NCBI GenBank assembly: GCA_039942715.1
Contig: JBDVBY010000007.1
Span: forward strand, 558,001-622,000
Reading direction: 5' to 3'
DNA length: 64,000 nucleotides
Source of the DNA: JABDJX01 sp039942715
Lineage (GTDB): Bacteria; Pseudomonadota; Alphaproteobacteria; Rhodobacterales; Rhodobacteraceae
The position numbers and the translations under genes were made by a program. Below are positions 7,573 through 16,743 of the stretch, piece after piece. The notes under the pieces were generated by a model, which did not search any database, was not told the origin of the DNA, and was given only the letters and a program-made list of their open reading frames with translations. Every line of letters begins with the position of its first letter. The stretch's first letter is position 1.

Positions 7573-8963
7573 ATGCAGAAAACCTTGATGACGGCGTGTG
7601 TTGTGTTTGGCACAGCGGGCTGCGCTGTGCTTGGCCCAGACTACGTGACACCGTCGTTCAAGAATGCCCCTGCTTTTGTAGGAGGCACGCATTTGCCGTT
7701 AGAGAATGCGGCCGCGCAAAGGTGGTGGCTTCAGTTTAACGATCCAGCGCTCAATGCGTTAATCGACGACGGTTTAGCGCAAAACCTAAGCATCGAGGCG
7801 GCCTTGGCGCGCATTGAGGCTGCGCGCGCCAACGGAGAACGCTTTGGCTCGCAAGCCAAGTGAGCGGTGATGCGTCGGTCTCTGCGACGGTTTCTGAAAC
7901 GGACGGTGTCAAAAACGAAAGTGCTGCTGCACGTGTTGGCGCGGCGTTTGTGTTTGATATCTTTGGCGAAACCGCGCGGCGACAAGAGGCAGCAGATGCG
8001 CAGCTTGAGGCCGCTGAATTGGATGTTGGCACTGCGCGTCTGGCGTATTTGTCCGAATTGATAAGCACCTATATCCGCCTTCGCTATTTTCAGGCAGCTC
8101 AAGGTGTGACCCGGCAGACCATTTCATCGCGCGAAACATCACTCAGGATCACCCGAGAGCGCCGCGCCGCTGGAAGTGCAACGCAACTTGATGTGGCGCG
8201 TGCGTCCTCATTGGCGGCGTCTTCGCGCTCTTCGCTTCCGCCGTTGCAGGCCGAAGAGCGTACTGCGGCGTTTCGAATTGCAACGCTGATCAATCAACCA
8301 AGCGATGCTGTGCTTGCGCGCATTGCGCATTTGAGCAAAATCCCAAGCCCTGCAGCACATGCGGACGTGGGGCTACCCGCCGATTTGTTGCGCAACCGCC
8401 CTGATATTCGTGCAGCCGAGCGTCGCCTTGCCGCGGCCACGGCTGCGATTGGTATTCGAGAGGCTGAACTTTATCCATCTCTGCGCCTGAATGGCTCGGT
8501 GTCTGTGGCTCAGAGCGATGCGTGGTCGTTTGGCCCATCCATCGTCCTGCCACTGGCAGACCGCCCCGGTTTACGCGCCAACAAAGTGGTTGCGGTGGCA
8601 GAAGCACGCGAAGCGGAAGTGAACTATCGTGCCGCTTATCTTGCGGCAATTGAAGAAATGCAGACCGCAATGATGCAGACCCAGATGCGCCAAAGACAGG
8701 TCACTGAGTTGGTCTCGGCCACCAGCAGCGCACAGGCGGCCACGTCCCTGGCCATTCAAAGTTTCGAGGCGGGTGCAGTGGCATTGGATGCCGTGTTGGA
8801 CACAGAACAAACCCGGCTGAGCAGTAGTCTGGATTTGCTGTTTAGCCAGTCCGAGCTTGCACAGGCTTGGGTGCGTCAGCAATTGGCCGCTGGCAAGGGC
8901 TGGGCGGCTGCGCCCGCATCTTCAAGCGTTGCACCAAGCGATCAGAGCGCTGACGGTAGCTAA
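7573..8963 (+). pseudogene. NodT-family RND outer-membrane factor, frameshifted
   Basis: The two halves of one outer-membrane efflux lipoprotein lie in different frames. The first (from the ATG at 7573) has a lipoprotein signal with lipobox TAGC, then VLGPDYVTPSF and AAAQRWWLQFNDPALNALIDDGL and IEAALARIEAARAN, all typical of NodT proteins, and stops at 7861-7863. The second half continues in the -1 frame from about 7860 with SGDASVSAT, DIFGETARRQEAA, DLLRNRPDIRAAERRLAAAT and an OEP coiled coil to 8963. A one-base deletion or two-base insertion near 7840-7862 explains this. No membrane fusion protein or RND pump is adjacent. Either a genuine pseudogene or a sequencing error. Confidence 0.8.
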
Positions 8964-9775
8964 CGTTTTATCGGTATCAGCGCCTCTGCAGCGGACTTTG
9001 CGTCGTCAATACTGCCTGCGATGCCATCAACCGACATCAGATCAATCATAGGTTTCAGCTCGTCAATTGACTGTCCGGCGACAAGGATGGGTGTCGCGGG
9101 TTTGCAGATGCGCGAAGCGATTACCAGCCGCGACAGCGCGCGCACAGAATGCTCACCGCTAAGCGACAGTCCAATCAGGCTGCAATCTGATTGCTTGATG
9201 TCGCTGACAAGGTCGTCGTGGCCTAACCCTGACTTAAGATCAATGTCCCAGCCATCCTTGCGAAAGAAATCGGCGGCCATGGTCACGCCCAGCGTATGGG
9301 TTTCACCGGGGACGGAGGCAAACAAGGCTGTTTTGCTGGGGGTGTAAGTTGGAGAAGCAAAATAGCTGCGCATCCCTCGTAGGATACCAAAAATGCGGCT
9401 TGTCCCAATGGTGACATCGGTGAACGAAACTTTGTCATGCTCCCACCACAGACCCAGCGTTTGAGCTGCCACGGCAAGGTACTCCAAAAGCACTGCTTCT
9501 GAAGAGGCGCCTTGGGTGCGCACGCCGTCAATAAACTTAGCGCCTGCCAATGGATCATCCGAGATCAGATCATGGCTTAGCCGCTCAATTGCTTCAGGTG
9601 ATGGGCTATCTATGTCCGCGCCAGAGCTACGGTATCGGGCCACCTGCGTTAACACTTCTTTCGCAAGAACGGCCACAGAATCTTCTGGAAGCGTTGATTT
9701 AAGCGCGTGTATTTTCTTTGCGGACTCTTCGGCGAGGTCAAACTCAACATATCCGGTCACGCCATCATACGTCAT
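8960..9775 (-). CDS. cobalamin-binding regulatory protein, AerR/PpaA-like
   Basis: This 271-residue protein combines a helical B12-cap segment (LGLWWEHDKVSFTDVTIG, residues 107-124) with a Rossmann B12-binding domain (about 150-268). The cobalt-ligand motif region reads GETHTLG with His160, a variant of DxHxxG. Such proteins (AerR/PpaA, and the sensory half of CarH-type regulators) sense cobalamin or light and act on a partner regulator; no DNA-binding domain is visible here. The start MTYDGVTGYV is preceded by a GGGGGAA ribosome binding site; the frame is open further upstream without one. It ends 4 bp into the convergent nodT gene. Confidence 0.75.
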   Translation of the reverse strand: MTYDGVTGYVEFDLAEESAKKIHALKSTLPEDSVAVLAKEVLTQVARYRSSGADIDSPSPEAIERLSHDLISDDPLAGAKFIDGVRTQGASSEAVLLEYLAVAAQTLGLWWEHDKVSFTDVTIGTSRIFGILRGMRSYFASPTYTPSKTALFASVPGETHTLGVTMAADFFRKDGWDIDLKSGLGHDDLVSDIKQSDCSLIGLSLSGEHSVRALSRLVIASRICKPATPILVAGQSIDELKPMIDLMSVDGIAGSIDDAKSAAEALIPIKR

Positions 9776-10011
9776 TGATTCCCCCCATTTTTTGAGCCGA
9801 TTCCGGCTTTGGCTTTTTGGTCGTTTCTTGATTTTATATGGCTTTGGCTGTCGCGACGTTAGCACAGTGAGCAAAATACGCCAGACAATTGGCAATTCAT
9901 GCGCGTATAGCCGCACTCAAAGGGTATTTCCGGTGTTTGATGCACCTTTTCCAACGCTGATCACCGAAGGCGCATGAGGTGCGCTTTTGGCGGATGAAAC
10001 GATCAGCAACC

Positions 10012-10113
10012 GCCAGTCGGGCGACCTTTATTGCCAAGCGCGATGATCGTGAAGTCTGCCGCTTTGACATCCATCTGCAGGGCGGCGCGGAAACGGCTTT
10101 CTTTGACGTTTGA
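10012..10113 (+). pseudogene. pcaG 3' remnant (protocatechuate 3,4-dioxygenase alpha subunit)
   Basis: In one frame this stretch encodes SRATFIAKRDDREVCRF followed by DIHLQGGAETAFFDV and a stop at 10111-10113. That is the conserved PcaG C-terminus (known enzymes read RRETLIAKR... YRFDIR.QGEGETVFFD). Upstream the frame is closed at 9958 and the catalytic domain is absent, so only the last 30 or so codons survive. It sits 76 bp before the BKACE gene and pcaB. Apart from this, the 414-bp stretch from 9776 to 10189 holds nothing I can identify. Confidence 0.7.
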
Positions 10114-10189
10114 TCCAACGCTACAGCAGCTTGCACGCTAAGGAATTTCCAGCGAGACTTGAGTGTAAGTGAACGAACGGAACCAAGCC

Positions 10190-11026
10190 ATGTCATCTCC
10201 TTGCATCATCTGCGTCGCGATCACCGGGTCCGTGCCGACCAAAGCAGACAACCCGGCAGTGCCAATTTCGGTGAGCGAACAAATCGAGTCCACGCATGCA
10301 GCGTTTGAGGCAGGGGCGAGCATCATGCACGCACATGTGCGTAACGAGGACGAAACACCCTCAAGCGACCCTGAAAAGTTCGCGGCTCTGAAAGAGGGCG
10401 TCGAAAAGCACTGCGCAGGTATGATCATTCAGCTTTCGACCGGTGGACGTTCTGGCGCGGGCCAAGAGCGCGGTGGCATGTTGCCCTTGCGCCCAGACAT
10501 GGCTTCGCTGTCGGTTGGGTCGAACAATTTTCCGGCGCGTGTCTATGAAAATCCGCCTGACCTTGTGAACTGGCTGGCCTCTGAGATGCGCACGTATGAG
10601 ATTAAGCCCGAGGTCGAAGCTTTTGATCTAAGTCACATTTTTCAAGCCAAAAAACTGGCAGACGAAGGTGTGTTGGCGGGCATCCCTTATGTGCAATTCG
10701 TGATGGGCGTCAAAAATGCAATGCCGGTCGATCGCGATGTGTTCGATTTCTACCTCAAAACTGTGCGCCGCCTTTTTGGTGAGGACGCGCCGTGGTGTGC
10801 GGCGGGCATCGGACGGCATCAGCTTGAACTGAACGAGTGGGCGATTTCATCTGGCGGGCATGCGCGCACGGGTTTGGAAGACAATGTTCGGCTGGATCAT
10901 GACACGCTTGCCCCGTCAAACGCCGCGCTGGTTCAGCGCGCGGTTGAGATTTGCGAAACCTATGAACGGCCTGTTGCAACACCTGCTCAGGCGCGTGCGA
11001 TACTTGGTTTGCGAGAGGCGACATGA
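10190..11026 (+). CDS. BKACE family beta-keto acid cleavage enzyme
   Basis: BKACE enzymes (archetype 3-keto-5-aminohexanoate cleavage enzyme, Kce) are Zn-dependent TIM-barrel proteins that condense a beta-keto acid with acetyl-CoA to give acetoacetate and a new CoA ester. The 278-residue protein has the Zn ligands in MHAHVR (His47, His49), the ITGS turn near residue 11, GSNNFPARVYENPP near 114 and the C-terminal HARTGLEDN motif near 233. The ATG at 10190 was chosen because MSSPCIICVAITG matches the family start. It overlaps pcaB by 4 bp. Its substrate is unknown; its context suggests aromatic or keto-acid catabolism. Confidence 0.85.
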   Translation: MSSPCIICVAITGSVPTKADNPAVPISVSEQIESTHAAFEAGASIMHAHVRNEDETPSSDPEKFAALKEGVEKHCAGMIIQLSTGGRSGAGQERGGMLPLRPDMASLSVGSNNFPARVYENPPDLVNWLASEMRTYEIKPEVEAFDLSHIFQAKKLADEGVLAGIPYVQFVMGVKNAMPVDRDVFDFYLKTVRRLFGEDAPWCAAGIGRHQLELNEWAISSGGHARTGLEDNVRLDHDTLAPSNAALVQRAVEICETYERPVATPAQARAILGLREAT

Positions 11027-12306
11027 ACGGATCGTTTATGACAAGGCCGACATTTTCCGATGCTAAAGTCTCGGAGATATTCGGTGACGCAAGCTTTGCG
11101 CGCCGGTTGCTTGACGTGGAAGCCGCCTACGCACGCGCGCAGGCAAACCTTGGTGTGATCCCATCTGAGGCTGGCGTTGAAATTGATCGTGCCGCACGCG
11201 ATTTGATCATTGAGCCGGACGAGCTTCAAACAGGCGTTGCCGCAGCGGGCGTTCCGGTGCCTGCGCTTGTTGTGGCCTTGCGCCGCGCGGTTGCCGAGCC
11301 GCACAAAGACTGGGTGCACTTCGGCGCGACCAGTCAGGACATAATAGATTGCGCGCTTTTGCTCGCCATCCGTGACGCGATGGGTGTGATCGAGGCGCGG
11401 CTAGGCGCAGTGATCGACGGTTTGGAAACGCTCAGCACCACGCATGCCGAAACGGTCATGGCCGGACGCACGCGCGGGCAAGTGGCAACGCCGATCACCT
11501 TTGGACTGCGCGCCGCCTATTGGGCGCAACCTTGCATTGCGCTTGAGGACGAGGTTGATGAACTTGCACGCAAAGCCTTCCGCGTTCAATCAGGGGGTGC
11601 GTCAGGGGCGCAAACTGCGATCGCACCGCACGGGCCTGCGATTGCCGTCGCATTGGCCAAAGAATTGAATCTGACGTCTAGCGCGCCTTGGCACACGGAT
11701 CGTGCCCCGCTGCGACATATCGCTTTCTGGGCCAGCCGCTTAATCACAGCGCTCGCTAAGATCGCCAGCGACACGATCATTTCATCGCGCTCTGAGATTG
11801 GCGAAGTTACTGCGGGCGCAACCGGTGGTTCCTCGACCATGCCGCAAAAGGCCAACCCGGTCACCGCCGAGGCGATCCTGTCGATTGCTGCCGTCGCACG
11901 CAGCGTCGACGCAGGACTTGCTGGCGCCGCAGTCTATTCGGAAGAACGTGACGGCTCTATGTGGGCGGTCGAGTGGCATTTGCTGCCGCAGCTTATGGAA
12001 CTTACCGCCGCAGCCCTGGCGCATTCCGACATGCTGGTTTCGACGATGCAACCTAACGCGCAGGCGATGTCAGAGCGGGTGCGCAGCAATCCGGAAATCA
12101 TGGCCGAAGCGGCGGTTTTCGCACTGGCTCCCAAGATCGGGCGCGTCAAAGCTGTGGAGCTTGTTAAAGAGGCACTGGCCAAAGGGGAGCCGCTCTCCAG
12201 TGTCATGGAGAGCAGCCTAGCACCTGACCCATTGGACGCAATCGCGCCGTCAAAAGCGATCAGCGCCGAGATTTTTGCGACGCGTGGCGGCTCAAGCGTT
12301 CAGTAA
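11023..12306 (+). CDS. pcaB: 3-carboxy-cis,cis-muconate cycloisomerase PcaB-like
   Basis: PcaB lactonises beta-carboxymuconate, the product of protocatechuate ring cleavage, in the beta-ketoadipate pathway. The 427-residue protein is of the fumarase/aspartase superfamily: VHFGATSQDIIDC at about 98-110 and signature GSSTMPQKANPV at 269-280. It is coupled to the BKACE gene by an ATGA overlap; a second in-frame ATG at 11038 is also possible. With pcaG reduced to a remnant and pcaH, pcaC and pcaD absent nearby, it may be an orphan. Its last 15 bp overlap the convergent glucosidase gene. Confidence 0.85.
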   Translation: MNGSFMTRPTFSDAKVSEIFGDASFARRLLDVEAAYARAQANLGVIPSEAGVEIDRAARDLIIEPDELQTGVAAAGVPVPALVVALRRAVAEPHKDWVHFGATSQDIIDCALLLAIRDAMGVIEARLGAVIDGLETLSTTHAETVMAGRTRGQVATPITFGLRAAYWAQPCIALEDEVDELARKAFRVQSGGASGAQTAIAPHGPAIAVALAKELNLTSSAPWHTDRAPLRHIAFWASRLITALAKIASDTIISSRSEIGEVTAGATGGSSTMPQKANPVTAEAILSIAAVARSVDAGLAGAAVYSEERDGSMWAVEWHLLPQLMELTAAALAHSDMLVSTMQPNAQAMSERVRSNPEIMAEAAVFALAPKIGRVKAVELVKEALAKGEPLSSVMESSLAPDPLDAIAPSKAISAEIFATRGGSSVQ

Positions 12307-13959
12307 GACAGCGAAAGCTTCAAAAGGCCTTAGGCGTATCGTGCCGCTTAGATGGTCACACGCTGCCTCCCCGTTTGTGATCAAACACGTGCCTTGCCCT
12401 GCAAGCGTTTTGGGCACCTCAAAATCGACTTCTTGCCCCGTGAAGTTTGCGACCACCGCCAGCTTTTGATCCCCAAGCTCGCGCAGATACGCAAATACTG
12501 ATGCGTCCTCCTCCGCCACCGGTACATAGCGACCGTGCACAACAATCGGATGGCTGTGTCGCAAGGCGATTAAAGTGCGGTAGTGCGCCAAAACGCCATC
12601 CGGATCAGTGCTATCGCGAGCAACGTTGATCTCAGCGTAATTCGGGTTCACGTCGATCCAAGGCGTGCCGTCGCTGAACCCCGCTTGCGGTGCATCTGAC
12701 CACTGCATCGGTGTGCGGGCGTTGTCGCGACCGTTCGCATTTGCCCCTGCAATGAAGTCTTCTGCTGTCACTACGTTCGAAAGAACATCTTTGAAGTTGC
12801 CCAGCGTTTCGATGTCGCGAAATTGCTCGATCCGCTCGAACACCACGTTGGTCATGCCGATCTCTTCGCCCTGATAGACGAATGGCGTGCCTTTCATCAG
12901 GTGGATGACTGTGGCGAGCATCTTGGCCGATGCCACGCGATAGTGGGTTGCATCCCCATACTTCGAAACCTGACGTGGAAGATCGTGGTTGGACAGGAAA
13001 AGAGAGTTCCATCCGTCCTCGGCGAGCGCCTCCTGCCACTCACTCATCACACGCTTGAAATTGACCAGATCAAACGGCAGAGGTTTCCACTTGCCATAGG
13101 TCGGGTCCCACCCGGCCATCACGTGGTTGAACTGAAACACCATGTCGAGTTCGCTGCGCGCTTGCCCACAGTAAAGCGGCGCTGTCTGAGGGCTTACCGA
13201 CCAGCTTTCACCGATAGTCATCACATCGCGCCCGGCCAATGTCTTACGGTGCATTTCTTGCAAAAAGCGATGCAGATCAGGGCCTTCTTCGAAAACGCCC
13301 GCATCCACATCCTTGCCAATCAGGCTGATCACATCCATGCGAAAACCGCCGATTCCGCGATCCAGCCACCAGTTCATCATCTCGTAAATATCAGCGCGCA
13401 GGGTCGGGTTCTGCCAGTTTAAGTCTGGCTGGCTTGGGCTGAAGAAGCCGAAATAATACTTGCCGACCTGAGGCACATAGGTCCAGGCCGAGCCGCCAAA
13501 ACACGCTATCGTGGCATCCGGTGGCCCGCCGTCCGCAGCCGCGTCACGCCAGATAAACAGATCATGCTCAGGCGCATCAGCGGATGCGCAGGCGGCTTTG
13601 AACCACGCGTGCTGGTTTGAGCAATGGTTCACCACCAGATCCATCACGATGCGGATGTTGCGCGCTGATGCTTCGGCGACCAAGCGATCAAAATCTTCCA
13701 ATGTGCCAAACTCGGGCGCGATGGCGCGATAATCCGAGATGTCATAGCCATTGTCATCCATGGGCGAGGCATAGACGGGGGACAGCCAGATAAAGCCGAT
13801 CCCCAACGCTTGCAGATGGTCAAGCTTTGAGATGATGCCGGGAATGTCGCCGATGCCATCGCCGTTTGAGTCACAAAAACTGCGCGGGTAAATCTGATAG
13901 CCCGTCGCTTCTTTCCACCACGCGGGCGTGGCGGCTGAGATGTTTGCCGTGTTCGTCAT
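12292..13959 (-). CDS. GH13 alpha-glucosidase (oligo-1,6-glucosidase/TreC-like)
   Basis: This 555-residue cytoplasmic glycoside hydrolase family 13 enzyme releases glucose from short alpha-glucosides. It opens with WWKEATGYQIYPRSFCDSNG, and the catalytic residues are visible: nucleophile Asp209 in GFRMDV, acid/base Glu251 in TIGESW and the stabiliser Asp326 in LSNHDLPR. MDLVVNHCSNQH is conserved region I. It lies 50 bp downstream of aglR on the same strand, so it is probably part of the aglR transcript and of the alpha-glucoside regulon. It is a distinct paralogue of aglA in this locus; linkage specificity is uncertain. Confidence 0.88.
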   Translation of the reverse strand: MTNTANISAATPAWWKEATGYQIYPRSFCDSNGDGIGDIPGIISKLDHLQALGIGFIWLSPVYASPMDDNGYDISDYRAIAPEFGTLEDFDRLVAEASARNIRIVMDLVVNHCSNQHAWFKAACASADAPEHDLFIWRDAAADGGPPDATIACFGGSAWTYVPQVGKYYFGFFSPSQPDLNWQNPTLRADIYEMMNWWLDRGIGGFRMDVISLIGKDVDAGVFEEGPDLHRFLQEMHRKTLAGRDVMTIGESWSVSPQTAPLYCGQARSELDMVFQFNHVMAGWDPTYGKWKPLPFDLVNFKRVMSEWQEALAEDGWNSLFLSNHDLPRQVSKYGDATHYRVASAKMLATVIHLMKGTPFVYQGEEIGMTNVVFERIEQFRDIETLGNFKDVLSNVVTAEDFIAGANANGRDNARTPMQWSDAPQAGFSDGTPWIDVNPNYAEINVARDSTDPDGVLAHYRTLIALRHSHPIVVHGRYVPVAEEDASVFAYLRELGDQKLAVVANFTGQEVDFEVPKTLAGQGTCLITNGEAACDHLSGTIRLRPFEAFAVLLNA

Positions 13960-14009
13960 AATTTTGCTTTCTGGAAGCGCGCGTCTGTGAAAGCGCGGGC
14001 AGGGGATGT

Positions 14010-15035
14010 TTAAGCGGGCGCAGGGCCGGTGGATTTTCCAATGCGCAGATCGGCTTTTAACAGTTCTTCGCGCAGCGGCTCGCTGGGGTTGTTGATGTGA
14101 TGGATCAGGTTCTCGGCCAGCAAACGTCCGGCCTCACGCACCGACGATAGGGTCGACGTGAAAATCGGGCTTTCGCCGCTGTTGCCCAGATAAGAAAGTT
14201 CGTCGTCATGGGTGACCACGGAAATGTCCTGCCCCAACACCAGCCCTGATTCTTCGATGCCGCGTTTCGCACCAAAGGCCGACACCATCGAACTGAGTAA
14301 AAAGGCGGTGGGCGGGGTCGGCAAGGCCAGCATCTCGACGACGGCTTTGTAGCCTTCTTCTTCGGTCATCAGGCCTGAATGCATGATCGCCGGATCAACC
14401 GCAACGTCGCGTGCGGCCAAGGCGTCTTCGTATCCCTGACGCCGCCGAAAGGCGAAGTCCTTCGTCTCGATCCCGTTGATCAGACCAATGCGGCGATGAC
14501 CAAGATCAAGCAGCAATTCAGTCGCGCGCCGGAACGCCGAGCGGTTGTTCACATCGACCCAGCAGTAAGGTGCGGTGTGGTCTGACACGCGCCCGTGTAC
14601 GGCAAACGGCAGCTTGAGATTGGTCAGAAATTCAATGCGGTTGTCGGACATTTCAGGCGAGTGCAAAACAACGCCTGCCACAGACTGACGTGCTTTGAGT
14701 TTGCGATAAACCTCTTCTTCTTCTGCATTGTCGACAATGGATAAAACCAGCTCGTACCCATGTTCGGCATAGACGCTTGAGGCGCCCGCGATCAGGTCCG
14801 AAAAGATCGGATTCATAATCTCGTATTGTGTCGAGACCGGGATGACATGACCAATCGCCATCGCGTGACCCATCGCAAGATTGCGCGCCGCGATATTAGG
14901 GCTGTAGCCATGCTTTTGCGCGCCTGCTTTGACCCGTGCGCGCGTCGCCTCGCTGACTTCGGGATAGTCGTTCAAAGCGCGGCTCACCGTCGTTTGGCTC
15001 AGGTCCAGTTTTTTGGCGAGTTGTTTCAGGTTCAT
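14010..15035 (-). CDS. aglR: LacI-family regulator of alpha-glucoside use, AglR
   Basis: This 341-residue protein has an N-terminal LacI helix-turn-helix (MNLKQLAKKLDLSQTTVSRA with the hinge helix SPNIAARNLAMG near 52-63) and a periplasmic-binding-protein-like sensor domain. It is transcribed divergently from aglEFGAK and followed by a GH13 glucosidase gene, the usual position of the local repressor AglR. The likely effector is an alpha-glucoside or its breakdown product; this is inferred from neighbours. Candidate operator: the AAAGCGCTTT palindrome at 15217-15226. Confidence 0.88.
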   Translation of the reverse strand: MNLKQLAKKLDLSQTTVSRALNDYPEVSEATRARVKAGAQKHGYSPNIAARNLAMGHAMAIGHVIPVSTQYEIMNPIFSDLIAGASSVYAEHGYELVLSIVDNAEEEEVYRKLKARQSVAGVVLHSPEMSDNRIEFLTNLKLPFAVHGRVSDHTAPYCWVDVNNRSAFRRATELLLDLGHRRIGLINGIETKDFAFRRRQGYEDALAARDVAVDPAIMHSGLMTEEEGYKAVVEMLALPTPPTAFLLSSMVSAFGAKRGIEESGLVLGQDISVVTHDDELSYLGNSGESPIFTSTLSSVREAGRLLAENLIHHINNPSEPLREELLKADLRIGKSTGPAPA

Positions 15036-15175
15036 TGGTGTGTCGTTTCAAAGCGGCTACAAATTTTGAACCTTATTCGTACACATATCCCGAGTGTCGT
15101 CAAACACGGGTTGAGCAATTTTTCATGCTGCATCTGCAAAAACATGCTATTTTTTGCTCAATTCAATGACAATTG

Positions 15176-15204
15176 TTGACACGCGGGTGCAGTTCTGAGA
15201 CGTT
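15176..15204 (+). promoter_or_regulatory. possible aglE promoter
   Basis: A consensus -35 hexamer TTGACA lies at 15176-15181. A -10 about 17 bases on (near 15199-15204) is poor. The position, just upstream of the LacI-type palindrome, fits a repressible promoter. Low certainty because of the weak -10. Confidence 0.35.
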
Positions 15205-15214
15205 CCCCAAAGTA

Positions 15215-15229
15215 CCAAAGCGCTTTCAA
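15215..15229. promoter_or_regulatory. LacI-family operator candidate for AglR
   Basis: CCAAAGCGCTTTCAA contains the perfect 10-bp palindrome AAAGCGCTTT with a central CG, the typical LacI-family half-site arrangement. It lies about 70 bp before the aglE start and downstream of a TTGACA box, a good position for repression by the divergently encoded AglR. Confidence 0.65.
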
Positions 15230-15298
15230 ATTGTAAGCACGCTTTGTTTGTACCAATTTTTTCTACGCGAAGGATTCGCGTTTTTGGGAGGACTATCA

Positions 15299-16657
15299 AT
15301 GAAAAAGACACTTATTGCAGGTGTGGCATTGACGGCGATGACGGCCTCATTGGCTCATGCCGATGGACATTTGCCGTTTGCACCGGGCGAGGGTGACTTC
15401 AGCTGGGACAGCTTCACTGACTATGCGGCCAACGCACCTGATCTAAGCGGTCAGTCTGTTACCGTATTTGGCCCATGGCTAAGCCCTGAGGCAGAAGTTT
15501 TCTCCAGCATGCTGGCCTATTTTACCGAAGCCACTGGCGCGGAAGCGACTTACACAGGTTCGGACGGTTTTGAGCAACAGATCGTGATTGACGCTGAAGC
15601 CGGTTCGGCTCCAAACATCGCGGTTTTCCCTCAGCCCGGCCTTGCTTCCAACATGGCGTCGCAGGGTCTTTTGACTCCACTGGGTGCTGATGCGGCCTCT
15701 TGGGTTGGTGACAACTATGCTGCTGGTCAGTCTTGGGTTGATCTTGGAACATATGCTGACGCATCGGGTGCCGATCAGTTCTATGGCTTCTTCTTCAACG
15801 TGAATGTCAAATCGCTTGTCTGGTATGTGCCAGAGAACTTTGAAGACGCTGGCTACGACGTGCCTGAAACGATGGAAGACCTGATCGCACTTTCCGAGCA
15901 GATCATCGCAGACGGTGAAACGCCTTGGTGTATTGGTCTGGGTTCAGGGCCAGCAACGGGTTGGCCTGCGACTGACTGGGTTGAAGACATCATGCTGCGC
16001 ACTCAAACACCCGAGACGTATGACATGTGGGTCTCAAACGAGATTCCATTCAACGATCCAAAGGTTCTTGAAGCCATCGACACATTTGGCATGTTCGCCA
16101 AAAATGATGCCATGGTTGCAGGCGGTGCGGGCGCAGTCGGCACAACCGACTTCCGCGACAGCCCTGCTGGTTTGTTCAGCTCGCCATCGCAGTGCTACAT
16201 GCACCGTCAGGCGTCTTTTGCACCAGCATTCTTTCCTGAAGGCACCGAGCTGGGCGTAGATGCAGACTTCTTCTACTTCCCGTCTTTCGCTGGCAAAGAT
16301 CTTGGTAATCCGGTTCTTGGCGGCGGTACGCTTCTTGCGATCACCGACGTGAATGATGCGGCTGTTGAGCTGATGAACTTCCTGCAGACACCAATCGCGC
16401 ATGAAGTCATGATGGCGCAGACAGGCTTCCTGACACCACACAAGGGCGTCAATCTTGCGACATACCAAGACGACACGCTGCGTGGTCAGGGCGAAATCCT
16501 GCAAAACGCAACAACCTTCCGCTTTGACGCATCAGACCTGATGCCGGGTGCGGTTGGTGCAGGCACGTTCTGGACCGGTATGGTCGACTTTGTTGGCGGC
16601 GCATCCGCTGCAGACGTCGCTGGCCAAATCCAGGAAAGCTGGGACGCTTTGAAGTAA
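15299..16657 (+). CDS. aglE: alpha-glucoside ABC transporter, substrate-binding protein AglE
   Basis: AglE is the periplasmic receptor for sucrose, maltose, trehalose and similar alpha-glucosides. The start at 15299 follows a GGGAGGA site; the frame is open upstream but without one. The 452-residue precursor has a clear signal peptide (MKKTLIAGVALTAMTASLAHA) and the fold of family 1 solute-binding proteins, with many aromatic residues suited to sugar stacking (GLGSGPATGWPATDWVED near 220). It heads aglEFGAK and is followed by a hairpin that probably favours its higher expression over the membrane genes. Confidence 0.92.
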   Translation: MKKTLIAGVALTAMTASLAHADGHLPFAPGEGDFSWDSFTDYAANAPDLSGQSVTVFGPWLSPEAEVFSSMLAYFTEATGAEATYTGSDGFEQQIVIDAEAGSAPNIAVFPQPGLASNMASQGLLTPLGADAASWVGDNYAAGQSWVDLGTYADASGADQFYGFFFNVNVKSLVWYVPENFEDAGYDVPETMEDLIALSEQIIADGETPWCIGLGSGPATGWPATDWVEDIMLRTQTPETYDMWVSNEIPFNDPKVLEAIDTFGMFAKNDAMVAGGAGAVGTTDFRDSPAGLFSSPSQCYMHRQASFAPAFFPEGTELGVDADFFYFPSFAGKDLGNPVLGGGTLLAITDVNDAAVELMNFLQTPIAHEVMMAQTGFLTPHKGVNLATYQDDTLRGQGEILQNATTFRFDASDLMPGAVGAGTFWTGMVDFVGGASAADVAGQIQESWDALK

Positions 16658-16667
16658 GCGACCATTA

Positions 16668-16699
16668 GGCGGCCCTCTGAGGAGAGGGGGCCGCCTTTT
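16668..16699 (+). terminator. hairpin with short T-run between aglE and aglF
   Basis: A long stem (GGCGGCC-CTCT pairing with AGAG-GGGGCCGCC, two-base bulge, GAGG loop) is followed by TTTTC. Placed 11 bp after the aglE stop and before aglF on the same strand, it is likely a partial terminator or mRNA-stabilising structure. Confidence 0.75.
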
Positions 16700-16743
16700 C
16701 GGCACAACAAGACTTACGTGACCAATTCAGGGAGGGGCTCACG

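Noticed and set aside
9516..9977. Plus-strand frame ending in VFDAPFPTLITEGA as an extension of the pcaG remnant
   Set aside because: Most of it is antisense to the B12-binding protein gene, and its C-terminal sequence does not match PcaG; only the fragment after about 10012 does.
15111..15161. TTGAGCAA ... TTGCTCAA inverted repeat between aglR and aglE
   Set aside because: The 8-bp arms are 35 bp apart and the interior does not pair; too weak beside the AAAGCGCTTT site to be called an operator.
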